In this document: piece by piece, positions 55,117-64,000 of the stretch | How positions within the stretch are numbered: position 1 is the first letter of the stretch | How the letters are laid out: each line of letters opens with the position of its first letter | Assembly: GCA_019359695.1 (NCBI GenBank) | Contig: JAHHGV010000021.1 | Coordinates: 78,663-142,662 of the forward strand | DNA: 64,000 bases | Origin: Brasilonema angustatum HA4187-MV1 | Lineage (GTDB): Bacteria; Cyanobacteriota; Cyanobacteriia; Cyanobacteriales; Nostocaceae | Direction: 5' to 3' | Program-made: the position numbers and the translations under genes | Notes under the pieces: generated by a model | The model's input: the letters and a program-made list of their open reading frames with translations, nothing else | Databases searched by the model: none | Told to the model about the DNA's origin: nothing

Positions 55117-56355
55117 CTATTTTACCTGAGTCACACGCCAACTGAGCTTCAAATTCACCCAAAAGTTCCAAACAGTAGCAACAGCGATCGCAATCAGGTT
55201 AGCAACGTAGCGGTTAGGAATCACGAAATTGAACACCAAGTTCAACACCAACACATTCAATACCAATCCCGCAAGACAAATCATGTTAAATTTCAAAAAC
55301 CGTTTTAAACGCTGACGCCATTCCCGCTGCTGGCTGCTGACATCAGCAAACGTCCAGATGTCATTCCACAAGAAATTATTTAAAATTGCCACTTCCCCAG
55401 CAATGATTTTACTGCGTGTCAGGGGCAAACCCAAGGTCGTTGGGTCACTGAGCAAGTACAGTACTGTCATATCCACAAACACCCCCGATAATCCTACCAA
55501 GCCAAAGCGGAGGAAACGATCTATGGGGAAATTTCGACTAAATTTCCAGAGTCTCCCTGTTGATAAGCGTAGGCGGATTAAGTGATGGATATAATCAACA
55601 TATTGCTTCCAGGTTACCTTACTTTCACCCTCTTTGCGCTCACAGAACACATAGCCAACTTCAGCGATTTTGCCCACGTTTCCGCGCCCGATGGTTTCCA
55701 GCAGAATTTTGTATCCCACCGGATTAAGGGTTTTACCGACTATACAGTGGCGACGGAACATAAAATAACCACTCATCGGATCTGACACTCTTGACAGAAC
55801 GCCTGGTAAGATGAGCAATCCTAATAACTGAGCACCTCGTGACAAGAAACGCCTGACAAAACTCCAACTACTGACTCCACCACCTTCTATGTGTCGGCTG
55901 GCAACGGCTAAATCTGCTCCCTCCTCAATTGCTTGCAATAATTGCAGCAGCACATGGGGTGGATGTTGTAAATCAGCGTCTATAACTCCTAAAATACTTC
56001 CACTAGCAGCTTGCCATCCGCGAATCACAGCGCTGGATAGTCCCCGTTCATCCTGTCGTCGCATAACCCGCAATTGGGGATATTCTGTCATCAATGACTG
56101 TGCAATGTTCCATGTCCCATCTGGACTGTCGTCATCTACCACTATCAACTCGTATTTACCTGGTATAGATTCATCTAGTAAGTTGCTTAATCTAGAGACG
56201 ATTTTTTGGATGTTTCCCGCTTCTTTGTAGGTGGGAATAATTAGAGAAAATAAGATGGGTTCAGTATTTGCGTCTGTTCTTGCAGTTGACGATTCTAATA
56301 TCTGCAATGAACCAGTGGGTACTGGTAAAAGGGAATTAGGTTGGATGATACTCAT
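55117..56355 (-). CDS. glycosyltransferase family 2 with C-terminal GtrA domain
   Basis: 412 residues: dolichol-phosphate mannosyltransferase-like GT2 domain (about 35-270) with FSLIIPTYKEAGNI, VVDDDSPDGTW and the DxD-type GVIDADLQHPP, then a GtrA-like four-helix membrane domain (about 285-410, RFGLVGLSGVFVDMTVLYLL). It likely makes a polyprenyl-phosphate sugar and flips it for the two neighbouring GT-C proteins. Clear domain calls. Confidence 0.92.
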   Translation of the reverse strand: MSIIQPNSLLPVPTGSLQILESSTARTDANTEPILFSLIIPTYKEAGNIQKIVSRLSNLLDESIPGKYELIVVDDDSPDGTWNIAQSLMTEYPQLRVMRRQDERGLSSAVIRGWQAASGSILGVIDADLQHPPHVLLQLLQAIEEGADLAVASRHIEGGGVSSWSFVRRFLSRGAQLLGLLILPGVLSRVSDPMSGYFMFRRHCIVGKTLNPVGYKILLETIGRGNVGKIAEVGYVFCERKEGESKVTWKQYVDYIHHLIRLRLSTGRLWKFSRNFPIDRFLRFGLVGLSGVFVDMTVLYLLSDPTTLGLPLTRSKIIAGEVAILNNFLWNDIWTFADVSSQQREWRQRLKRFLKFNMICLAGLVLNVLVLNLVFNFVIPNRYVANLIAIAVATVWNFWVNLKLSWRVTQVK

Positions 56356-56487
56356 TTACAAATGATGATATGGTAAACAGATTTCCAGTGGTTTTGTTAA
56401 TAACAGCCTTACCAGGTTTTGGCTAGCGTTGTTTTATAGTACTTGACTAAGATAAATTTTATTCACAAAGTACCACTCAGAAGCGCA

Positions 56488-57867
56488 TTAGCTTATCAAT
56501 TTATCTTTAAGCAGCATGTCTTGCTGATTTATACCAGGTTTCCAAATTAGGTAAAGAACAAAACCTGTTGCCAGATATATGAAGAATGGTGTCATTAAAG
56601 AGAGATGAATGTTGTAATACTGAGGCAAAATAACTTTGTATAAGTAATCTTGCCAATGAAGTAATGGTCCTCGATACAGAAACATCGCTATATTTATAAG
56701 TAAATTATTAGACGGAATCGTAGAGACTCCAGCGAGATTAATAAATATGGATAGTACCCCCAATAACTTAATATACTTTAGAGGAGAGTACACCACTGGA
56801 AGAAGAATAAATGGGATAGCGACCACTAAATGACGTGGACCAAAACAAACATCACCAGACCATGCATAGTAAGAAGCATTTAATACAAAGATAAAGGCAA
56901 AGAATATAAAACAGAACAATATGATATTATTTTTTTGGTAAGTCTTTTTTACAAAAGAGCCAAAAAATAAAAAAGTCATAGGAAAATATAGAAAAATTCC
57001 TCGGAAGCTACTGAAAGTCAAACCCCAAAGAGTTCCTAAGGAAGGAACCATAAACATGCTTTTTTGGATAGACTCTTCTTGATTTAACTGTTTGAGAAAC
57101 AGCGAGTTAGGAGTTTGAAACACTGAGCCTGTAATTGTTTGGTTATAGTACATAATGATTCCTAAAAATATCGAGTAACCGAACAATAGGAACAAGATAT
57201 TTGTCAACAGACTTGTATAGTTTCTCTCTTGAATCATTAAATATATCCAAAATCCAATTAATAAAGATATTGGCACGATCGCAATATAATCAACCATTTG
57301 AGCAAAGCCCAAGGAAAGTCCAATAAAAAACCCATTGGCTTGATGGATAATCAAATAAAAAGCTATAAAAATAAACGACATTGTATAGACATGAGACCAA
57401 ATTCCATTAGTAGAGTAGAAGAAAACTAATGAGCCGAAGATAAAGGTAAAAACGATCCATAATTTCTTGACAAGATCATTCGTGAAATAATCTAAAGTTT
57501 TAAACATTATGACAGCCACAATTCCAAGAATAGGAGCGCTAACACAAACGTTTGATAAGATATCAAATATTGACCAATAAACTTCTCCTTCTGGAATATC
57601 AATCAGCCTCATTAACATTTTGTGAAAAAAATAAAGAGGAGCCAGAATAATTGGAATACCAGGCGGGATAACAGAGTAAGCACTATTATTAAGCAGCAAA
57701 ATATCTATATGAGATCGGTATCCTTTTTGCAGTGCAAACGTACCAAAATTAACAAATGAGTGAATAGTATCAGTGTAGCGACTTGTTTGAGGCCCATCCG
57801 GTGTTGCATGAAGAGCAATCAAAATAAATACAGTGATGAATATTTTATGAGAAATGTGCTTTATCAT
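56488..57867 (-). CDS. multi-pass membrane protein, probable glycosyltransferase-type
   Basis: 459 residues, about eleven membrane segments, no signal-peptide-like break. AT-rich compared with its neighbours, which is usual for polytopic membrane genes or may hint at transfer. YTDTIHSFVNFGTFALQKGYR, IPPGIPIILAPLYFF and WSGDVCFGPRHLVVAIPFILLP, read in parts, resemble GT-C or mannosyltransferase-type proteins of bacteria. The next gene on the same strand is the GT2-GtrA gene; a shared glycolipid role is inferred from context. Confidence 0.7.
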   Translation of the reverse strand: MIKHISHKIFITVFILIALHATPDGPQTSRYTDTIHSFVNFGTFALQKGYRSHIDILLLNNSAYSVIPPGIPIILAPLYFFHKMLMRLIDIPEGEVYWSIFDILSNVCVSAPILGIVAVIMFKTLDYFTNDLVKKLWIVFTFIFGSLVFFYSTNGIWSHVYTMSFIFIAFYLIIHQANGFFIGLSLGFAQMVDYIAIVPISLLIGFWIYLMIQERNYTSLLTNILFLLFGYSIFLGIIMYYNQTITGSVFQTPNSLFLKQLNQEESIQKSMFMVPSLGTLWGLTFSSFRGIFLYFPMTFLFFGSFVKKTYQKNNIILFCFIFFAFIFVLNASYYAWSGDVCFGPRHLVVAIPFILLPVVYSPLKYIKLLGVLSIFINLAGVSTIPSNNLLINIAMFLYRGPLLHWQDYLYKVILPQYYNIHLSLMTPFFIYLATGFVLYLIWKPGINQQDMLLKDKLIS

Positions 57868-58570
57868 TTTTAAATACTTGCCATTACAAAGTTTGCCCTA
57901 TCGAAAGGATAGGTTACCAAAAGCTAGAGAACTAAATTGACAGCAGAACTTAGGAGTAAAGGCTTATACCTACTTTAAAGTGATAGTACTATGCATTTAA
58001 GAGTTCACTTTCTGACTAGATAGTTTAGCAATTAACTAGTGAATAAGTATTCGCGGCTTACTTTCACCAGACCTGACCACTTCAAACTAGGTATAATTGA
58101 TGCCACCTGGCGTAATGAGCAAATTATAACACTGCTGTTTGTAAAAAAAATCACTTGATTTACTCTTGACAAAATTCTAAAAAGTTCAAAAATATCGTTA
58201 AGCCTTACTCTTATTCTTGACAAATAAAATTTTCTAGCTTATGTAAGTCTGATAAAAATTTGGTTAACAGTTGATGTAAATTAGCATTCAATAATACGTT
58301 TTCTATAGGATAAAACTTTTGGTGAAGTTATTTATTTGATGCCGCAAGCGGTTTACCTTAGATAGTGTTTACGAATATGGGAAACTGTCGCCCAAAGCTA
58401 AAAAATGCATCTTGCATAAATCTCTAAATACTTTTCAATGATTAGAGTTGCAAAATGTGCGAATAGCCTCATACAAAAAAATAAGATTTTTTGATAAGTA
58501 TGTCTTATTTTGTGCCGACTTACTTATCAAAGATGTCAAAATAATAAATGTGGTTTGCTTTTGAGAAACT
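57868..58570. other. intergenic region
   Basis: About 700 bases of AT-rich sequence between divergent genes; no gene, RNA or repeat recognised. Confidence 0.5.
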
Positions 58571-59707
58571 GTGGTTACTGTAACTGTTGATGCTATTCTT
58601 GAGCGTGCTTTAACGGGGTATGATTTATTTCCGGAAGAGGCAGTGGTATTACTAAAACAAAATGACCAAAGTGCAGTTGGTGCTATTCGTGCTACAGCCG
58701 ACAAACTGCGTCAACGGCAAGCGGGGGACACTGTTACTTACGTTATTAACCGTAATATTAATTTTACCAACATCTGTGAGCAACACTGTAGTTTCTGTGC
58801 TTTCCGGCGAGATGAGGGGGAGGAGGGTGCTTACTGGTTAGATTGGGCGCGTATTTTAGAAAAGGCGACAGATGCAGTGCAACGGGGTGCAACGGAAATT
58901 TGTATGCAGGGAGGCTTAAACCTACAGGCAAAGGTGAACGGAAAATCTCTGCCTTACTACCTCAAGGTTGTGGAAAAGATTAAACAAGAATTTCCTCAAC
59001 TGCATCTACATGCTTTTTCTCCCCAAGAAGTGCAATTCATCGCACGAGAAGATGGACTGGAATATGCCGATGTGATTATCGCTTTGCAAAATGCTGGTGT
59101 TGATTCTATGCCAGGAACCGCAGCTGAAGTGTTAGATGATCAAGTGCGGCGCATTCTTTGTCCAGAAAAAATTAACACAAGCCTTTGGCTGGAAATTGTG
59201 AGTACAGCTCATAGACTAGGTTTATACACCACAAGCACAATTCTATCAGGGCATATTGAGACGCCAGAACAACAAATTAGACATTTGGAAAAATTGCGAT
59301 CGCTCCAACAAACTGCGATTGATCGAGACTACCCTGCTCGCATCACTGAGTTTATTATATTACCTTTCGTTGGTAAAGAAGCCCCCAAACCCCTACGTCG
59401 TCGTGTAGGACACGATCAACCTATTTTGGCAGATGCACTGCTACTGACTGCTGTTGCACGAATTTTTTTAGGAAACTGGATTCCTAATCATCAACCAAGT
59501 TGGGTAAAACTGGGTTTGGCAGGTGCAACAGAAGCTTTATTGTGGGGTTGCAACGATATTGGTGGCACATTAATGGAAGAACATATTACGACAATGGCAG
59601 GTGCTCAAGGTGGAACCAACATGGAAGTTGAAACCTTGGAAGCTGCTATCACCGATGTAGGGCGTCCTTACCAACAAAGAGATACTTTATATCAAAGAGT
59701 GGGATGA
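58571..59707 (+). CDS. cofH: FO synthase subunit CofH
   Basis: 378 residues. Radical-SAM enzyme that, with CofG, makes 8-hydroxy-5-deazaflavin (FO), the antenna of DNA photolyases in cyanobacteria. The cluster motif [10 protein letters not shown] (about residues 66-75) has the CxxxCxxC cysteines; [10 protein letters not shown] and [13 protein letters not shown] are family-typical, as is the end [20 protein letters not shown]. It starts with GTG at 58571 ([14 protein letters not shown]). The partner cofG is not in the window. Confidence 0.95.
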   Translation: MVTVTVDAILERALTGYDLFPEEAVVLLKQNDQSAVGAIRATADKLRQRQAGDTVTYVINRNINFTNICEQHCSFCAFRRDEGEEGAYWLDWARILEKATDAVQRGATEICMQGGLNLQAKVNGKSLPYYLKVVEKIKQEFPQLHLHAFSPQEVQFIAREDGLEYADVIIALQNAGVDSMPGTAAEVLDDQVRRILCPEKINTSLWLEIVSTAHRLGLYTTSTILSGHIETPEQQIRHLEKLRSLQQTAIDRDYPARITEFIILPFVGKEAPKPLRRRVGHDQPILADALLLTAVARIFLGNWIPNHQPSWVKLGLAGATEALLWGCNDIGGTLMEEHITTMAGAQGGTNMEVETLEAAITDVGRPYQQRDTLYQRVG

Positions 59708-59718
59708 GGGGAGAGAGG

Positions 59719-59754
59719 GAGGGAAAAGTTAATGCGAAATCAGTCTTTTCCCTC
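59719..59754 (+). terminator. possible terminator after cofH
   Basis: GAGGGAAAAG (59719-59728) is the inverse of CTTTTCCCTC (59745-59754), with a 16-base loop; no long T-run follows. It lies in a purine/pyrimidine-rich repeat, so confidence is low. Confidence 0.4.
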
Positions 59755-59883
59755 ACTCCCACACTCCTTCACTCTTTATTTCGCATACTTCTACACTCGT
59801 CCATCTCCCTATGAGATGATCCCCAAGATACCAATCCAGGATACGATGGACGTTGATTTAGGTATTGTTTCACTTTAACGTTT

Positions 59884-60282
59884 ATGAAGCGCTATTGGTC
59901 ACGTCTGTTTGCCCTGGTTTTGCTTGTCGTCGTTGGTTTGATGGGCTGTAACAACACTCCGGCTACTTTAACAGGAGATTATCGCCAAGATACCTTAGCT
60001 ATCGTAAATACTTTGAGGACTGCTATAGACTTACCACAAGATTCTGCAGATAGAGCATCAACTCAAGCAGAAGCGCGTAAAAAAATCAATGACTTTGCAG
60101 CTCGCTATCAGCGAGATAGCTCTGTCTCTGGTTTGGCTTCCTTTACAACCATGCGAACCGCCCTTAACTCCCTAGCTGGACATTATAGTTCATATCCAAA
60201 TCGTCCCGTGCCACAAAAACTCAAAGACCGCTTAGAGCTGGAGTTTGAGCGGGTAGAAGCGGCATTAAAGCGTGGTGCTTAA
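59884..60282 (+). CDS. psb27: photosystem II assembly lipoprotein Psb27
   Basis: 132 residues. Lipoprotein signal with lipobox LMGC (about residues 19-22), mature four-helix bundle. The family signature is clear: TGDYRQDTLAIVNTLRTAIDLPQD, FTTMRTALNSLAGHYSSYPNRP and KLKDRLELEFERVEAAL. Psb27 sits on the lumenal side of CP43 and protects photosystem II during assembly and repair before the oxygen-evolving cluster is made. Single gene, in line with cofH. Confidence 0.93.
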   Translation: MKRYWSRLFALVLLVVVGLMGCNNTPATLTGDYRQDTLAIVNTLRTAIDLPQDSADRASTQAEARKKINDFAARYQRDSSVSGLASFTTMRTALNSLAGHYSSYPNRPVPQKLKDRLELEFERVEAALKRGA

Positions 60283-60754
60283 CTATTCCGGCTGAGTCCC
60301 ACCACTAAACGGAGTACCGTCATAGCGGTGGGATATAAGCCAAAAAATCACGAAAACATTTTTCAACTAACCATTAAAAATAAAACTAAGTTGACTGATA
60401 TTTTTGAATGCTGAGCTTTTACTGTATACTGATAATATTTTTGTCATATCATTAAGTCAAAAAAGTTACAGAATTTGGATTTTTATTTTTTAATTTTAAA
60501 ATTTGGCGTCGTCAAACCTTGTAGATACCATAGGATTATTGCTGTCAATATAACAAACAATCTGTTTATCAAGACGTTGTATGAAAAGTTCGTGTTACTT
60601 AAATTGAGTTACAAAATTCGGCAACAGAAATAGGAGTTTGGGAGTCTATACCGTCTGGGCTTAAAAACCCTTATTGATCAAAAACGCAATTTTATACACA
60701 TTATCCTACGTAACATTCGTTAGGATTGATTCTTTTGTCTTTGTAATTGTACGT
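60283..60754. other. intergenic region with nested palindromes
   Basis: No gene. 60290-60341 can fold as GGCT..TCCCACC..ACGG AGTA CCGT..GGTGGGA..AGCC, a three-part nested structure just after psb27. The rest is AT-rich. Confidence 0.5.
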
Positions 60755-62254
60755 ATGTCCAAACGTCCTTTGAATGTTGCAACAATATTCTTTTGGCAAC
60801 GCCTGTTTGCTGCTCTAATTTTTAGCAGTAGTGTGCTAATTCCCTTTTTAAAAAATCAGCCAGCAGCCGCACAAATTACTGAGTATTGCCAGTTACCACA
60901 ACCCCAGGCACAAGAAAAAGAAAACTTACGTTTGTCTGCACTTAAGGGTGATCAACAGGCACAAAGTCGTTACCAGCGATTGTTACAACAAAACGCACAA
61001 GTTTTGCAGGAATGCCGCAACCATACTTGGCCTCAGTTGCAAGCAATTTGGTTGCGCTTGTATCCTTGTGATGTTCAACCGGGAATGGTTGACCAAATCA
61101 TGGATCGGATTGTCAACCGAGGTTATAACGAAGTTTATTTGGAAGTTTTTTACGATGGTCAAGTACTTCTGCCAAAAGGGGCTAATCCCACCGTTTGGCC
61201 TTCTGTAATTCGCACACCAGGAACAGAAAAGACTGATTTACTCGCCACTGCAATTCAAAAAGGGCGGGAACGGGGTCTGAAGGTTTACGCTTGGATGTTC
61301 ACCACAAATTTTGGCTATACTTACGCCCAGCGTTCAGATAGAGAAGGGACAGTTGCCCGCAACGGTAAGGGTCAAACCAGCCTCTACGTCGTAGATAACG
61401 GCTCTCAGGTCTTTATCGATCCCTACAACTTGCAAGCCAAACGAGACTACTATCTAATGTTACAGCAAGTGCTGCGCCGTCGCCCAGATGGGGTACTCTT
61501 CGACTATGTACGCTATCCACGACAGGCAGGCACTGATTCGATCGCCACCAAAGTTACAGATTTATGGCTGTATAGTGACGCGACTCAACAGGCTTTATTC
61601 CGACGAGCAGTGAATTACAAAGGATTGGAATTAATTAGACGCTTTTTAACTAAAGGATATATCACCGCTGGAGATGTTAGTGAGGCGGATAAGCTCTATC
61701 CTCAAGAAGGAGAACCCTTATGGCAAGGTCGGACTCCACCCCAAGAACAAAAGTCAATCCTTCCCCCAGAGCAAAGGCAACCCCAACTACAATCGGAGTT
61801 ATGGCAGTTAGCAGTTGCTCACGCCATGCAAGGCATCGTAGATTTTTTAGCCCTAGCTGCTTATCCAGCACAGCAACAAGGTATTCCAGTGGGAGCGGTA
61901 TTTTTTCCTGATGGTAATCAAATGGTCGGTCAAGGATATGATTCTCGCTTGCAGCCTTGGGATAAGTTCCCAAACACAATAGAGTGGCATCCTATGTCCT
62001 ATGCAAATTGCGCTAGTGCCGATTGTATTGCAGCGCAGGTGCAGCGGGTTTTGAACATGGCAAAACCAGGTACCCAGGTGATTCCAGCTATAGCCGGTCA
62101 GTGGGGAGCATCAATAAGCAATCGTCCTCCCTTGGAAGTGCAAATGCAGGCACTGCGCAAACTTGCACCGCAAATCAGGGGAGTCAGTCATTTTGCTTTT
62201 TCTTGGCAAGATCCACAGTATGATAACCAGCGTAAATTCTGCCGCGTGCAGTGA
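60755..62254 (+). CDS. family 10 glycosyl hydrolase-like (GHL10) protein
   Basis: 499 residues from MSKRPLNVATIFFW; the ATG at 60674 would add 27 residues of poor sequence. Signal peptide cleaved near PAAAQ, then a short helical region, then the GHL10 TIM-barrel: NEVYLEVFYDGQVLLPKG, GRERGLKVYAWMFTTNFGY, VFIDPYNLQAKRDYYLMLQQVL, PDGVLFDYVRYPRQ, and QVIPAIAGQWG near the end. Exported glycan hydrolase or glycan-binding protein; the substrate is not known. Confidence 0.88.
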   Translation: MSKRPLNVATIFFWQRLFAALIFSSSVLIPFLKNQPAAAQITEYCQLPQPQAQEKENLRLSALKGDQQAQSRYQRLLQQNAQVLQECRNHTWPQLQAIWLRLYPCDVQPGMVDQIMDRIVNRGYNEVYLEVFYDGQVLLPKGANPTVWPSVIRTPGTEKTDLLATAIQKGRERGLKVYAWMFTTNFGYTYAQRSDREGTVARNGKGQTSLYVVDNGSQVFIDPYNLQAKRDYYLMLQQVLRRRPDGVLFDYVRYPRQAGTDSIATKVTDLWLYSDATQQALFRRAVNYKGLELIRRFLTKGYITAGDVSEADKLYPQEGEPLWQGRTPPQEQKSILPPEQRQPQLQSELWQLAVAHAMQGIVDFLALAAYPAQQQGIPVGAVFFPDGNQMVGQGYDSRLQPWDKFPNTIEWHPMSYANCASADCIAAQVQRVLNMAKPGTQVIPAIAGQWGASISNRPPLEVQMQALRKLAPQIRGVSHFAFSWQDPQYDNQRKFCRVQ

Positions 62255-62285
62255 TGAGGGAGTGCCAGGTAAGAGATGGAATTAA

Positions 62286-62384
62286 GCGCTCAAATTTGAC
62301 ATCGCCATTATCCTGGCACAGTTGGTAAAATTGGTTGTTGTTAAGTTTGACAATATTGTTAAAGTTGATGGTAATAGCTATCAT
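62286..62384 (-). pseudogene. N-terminal fragment of a Uma2-type (DUF820) gene
   Basis: 33 codons starting MIAITINFNNIVKL, then NNQFYQLCQDNGDVKFER, which resembles the N-terminus of the cyanobacterial Uma2/DUF820 endonuclease-like family (typically FYQLCQNNRDLRFER). The family resemblance stops at residue 33, where the frame runs into unrelated sequence and the end of the GHL10 gene. The remaining about 150 residues, with the catalytic site, are absent. A short remnant, not a functional gene. Confidence 0.6.
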
Positions 62385-62548
62385 AATGACCCGCCAAGAG
62401 ACGTTACCATCGGCTGCAACAACCGCGCTCTTTACCTAGCGCAAGGAGAATGCCAGGAAGTGTTGTGTGTATGCCATCAAAAAGACTTTGGAAAAATCAC
62501 TCTGCCAGGTTGTACCGTTTTTAGGTGTGTGTCGAAATCAAAGCTAAA

Positions 62549-63376
62549 TCAAAGTTCTGTCCGATCAGTCAAAATCTCGTATCCTGTCTCTGTCACCAAC
62601 ACAGTATGCTCAAACTGAGCGGATAAAGAATTATCCACTGTTACAGCTGTCCAACGGTCAGATAACGTCCGTGTATACTTGGAACCAGCATTCAAAATTG
62701 GCTCAATCGCCAGCGTCATACCTGCACGCAGTTTGACATTAGGCATTTCGCGAGTGCGGAAGTTAAAAACCGAGGGTTCTTCATGTAGGTTGCGACCAAC
62801 ACCGTGTCCGGTAAAATCTTCTACCACAGCAAACTTATTTGCTTTGACATGATCTTCAATTGCCCCAGCAATATCCATTAGGTCGTTTCCTGCTTTCACT
62901 TGTTCAATGCCTTTAAAAAGAGTTTCTTCTGCAACACGAATCAGTCTGGCTGCTTCTGGGGTGACTTCGCCGACAGCGATTGTGATGCAAGAATCACCAT
63001 GAAAGCCTTGGTAATATGCGCCAGTATCAACTTTTAAGACATCTCGAGTGCGGATAACTTTTTTTGGACTAGGGATGCCGTGTACAACTTCATTGTTAAT
63101 GCTAGAGCAGATAGAACCAGGGAAGCCGTGATATCCCTTAAAACTTGGTGTTGCGCCCATTTCCCTGATACGTTTTTCCGCATGAGCATCCAAATCAGCG
63201 GTCGTCATACCTGGCTTAACCAGCTCAGAAATTTCTTTTAGCACAGTTGCCACTATTTTTGCTGATTGCCGCATAATGTCTATTTCACGTGGCGATTTAA
63301 TTTCAATTCCTCTACGCTGTCTTTTTTGAGGGTTGTTTTGAGCTGGTTGAAAAAGCAGGTTACTGAGAATGTTCAT
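62549..63376 (-). CDS. map: type I methionine aminopeptidase
   Basis: 275 residues. Removes the N-terminal methionine from nascent proteins. The five metal ligands are in order: Asp in VDTGAYYQ, Asp in GDSCITIAV, His in [13 protein letters not shown], Glu in LAIEPILN and Glu in [10 protein letters not shown]; also [19 protein letters not shown]. The N-terminal 30 residues (basic, [14 protein letters not shown]) are a usual extension. Cyanobacteria have several map genes; this one is single here. Confidence 0.96.
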   Translation of the reverse strand: MNILSNLLFQPAQNNPQKRQRRGIEIKSPREIDIMRQSAKIVATVLKEISELVKPGMTTADLDAHAEKRIREMGATPSFKGYHGFPGSICSSINNEVVHGIPSPKKVIRTRDVLKVDTGAYYQGFHGDSCITIAVGEVTPEAARLIRVAEETLFKGIEQVKAGNDLMDIAGAIEDHVKANKFAVVEDFTGHGVGRNLHEEPSVFNFRTREMPNVKLRAGMTLAIEPILNAGSKYTRTLSDRWTAVTVDNSLSAQFEHTVLVTETGYEILTDRTEL

Positions 63377-64000
63377 GGGAAATTAATAATTATTTGTGCC
63401 TGGTCTGTTGTGTGTCAATAATTCTTCTAGCTTTGTTGAGAAATAATACTTGTATCTCAATATCTAAGGTAACTTATTTTTTTCTATAGCAATTTTAAAT
63501 CATAAGCTCGCAACGGGAGCGGGTGTAGGGGAGGACAGTGTCGGGGTGAGGCATCTGGCGTTGGGGTTCCTAAGGCACGTTTTCGGGGGAAGCTTCCCCC
63601 GAAAAGCTGCCGCCCCGTTGTAGCACCTGCCGTGGTTTCCCCCTTAGCGGAGCGAGCCGTAGGCTGCTACCTCCGTTAGGGTCTCCCGACAGTCGCGCAC
63701 CTGTCTGCCCTTGCCAGTACTGAAGCGGGTAGCGTGGCACTTTGTGCTATGGGAGGGTTTCCCGACAGAGGTATCTGGTGAGACAGCGCTGCCAAGAGTT
63801 GTGCCTTGCGCGGGTTCCCCGCGTTGTGGCAACTTCGGAGAGGGTCTCCCGACCTAGGCGACTGCGTATGCGCAAATGTGATTTGAAACAAAAAATGAGA
63901 TTTTAACTCATGATATGCTTTAAAAATGAGTGTCTCAGTTTATCCTTCACTTTTAAGATTCGAGTTTTTTACTAATAATGATTATCGTGTAGGGAATGAA
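63377..64000. repeat. gene-free right edge with mosaic repeat, copy G
   Basis: No gene. About 63515-63880 is a mosaic repeat: AGGCATCTGGCGTTGGGG, the palindrome TTTTCGGGGGAAGC/TTCCCCCGAAAA (63581-63604), and GGTATCTGGTGAGACAGCGCT. Open frames inside are translated repeats. Confidence 0.75.
63974..63990. promoter_or_regulatory. putative Fur-family (Zur-like) box
   Basis: AATAATGATTATCGTGT, near-palindromic, sharing AATGATTATCG with the operator-like site at the metal transporter. It is at the window edge, so the gene it may serve lies beyond. Confidence 0.45.

Noticed and set aside
62322..62618. 98-codon plus-strand frame
   Set aside because: Overlaps the map gene and is antisense to the Uma2-like remnant.

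Overview
The window reads as chromosomal DNA of a filamentous, nitrogen-fixing, probably heterocyst-forming cyanobacterium (order Nostocales; genus not resolvable). The grounds are the cyanobacterial nif accessory order nifP - two small genes - nifV - nifZ - nifT, photosystem II factor Psb27, phycobilisome degradation genes (nblA and an nblB-like gene), a deazaflavin gene (cofH), many HIP1 octamers (GCGATCGC), heptameric tandem repeats and mosaics of G+C-rich intergenic repeats. No phage, plasmid, insertion-sequence transposase or CRISPR array was seen.

Layout. 0.6-1.6 kb: a zinc-independent quinone oxidoreductase. 2.2-7.1 kb: a nif accessory cluster with two unlisted-type small genes (a DUF2949 protein and a 39-residue membrane peptide) and a thioredoxin-fold 2Fe-2S protein, followed by palindrome-rich tandem repeats. 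7.5-11.7 kb: a 1240-residue CHAT protease / STAND NTPase / TPR protein convergent with a small membrane-anchored protein. 12.3-14.0 kb: a Ser/Thr kinase with an unrecognised C-terminal region. 14.5-18 kb: nblA, an nblB-like HEAT protein, a CBS-pair protein and an M42 peptidase, all on the minus strand. 18-23.2 kb: three pentapeptide-repeat proteins, a small secreted peptide, a TenA-like protein, a MITE-like element and a phytase-like esterase. 23.4-28.4 kb: tRNA-Asp, gltX, a secreted protein, ftsH. 28.6-31.4 kb: the phosphate regulon genes sphR-sphS-phoU. 31.8-35.5 kb: a Mn/Zn-type ABC importer with the binding protein divergent from ATPase and permease, next to two divergent secreted CxCxxC proteins. 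35.6-39.4 kb: two paralogous secreted proteins that flank a TauE/SafE exporter and a DUF1634 gene cut by an in-frame TGA. 39.8-50.2 kb: the sulfate uptake region, with a lone sbp, a second sbp broken by a 14-bp duplication, cysT, cysW, two NIL-domain proteins, a CysR-like regulator, cysA and a second CysR-like regulator. 50.3-52 kb: an SLH/OprB-type porin. 52.2-57.9 kb: a zinc-ribbon protein, DUF3318 and three membrane glycosyltransferase-type genes. 58.6-63.4 kb: cofH, psb27, a GHL10 glycoside hydrolase and map.

How it fits together. Much of the window concerns nutrient status: nitrogen fixation, phosphate sensing, phycobilisome turnover under starvation, sulfate import and metal import. The sulfate locus is the most disturbed: one of its two binding-protein genes is frameshifted by a short duplication, and the intact one lies between two long direct repeats. 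The best candidates for poorly described biology are the CHAT-STAND-TPR protein with near-identical repeats, the CxCxxC secreted pair beside the metal importer, and the paired secreted proteins around the TauE/DUF1634 genes. All functional statements are from reading the sequence and remembered family knowledge; no searches were run.
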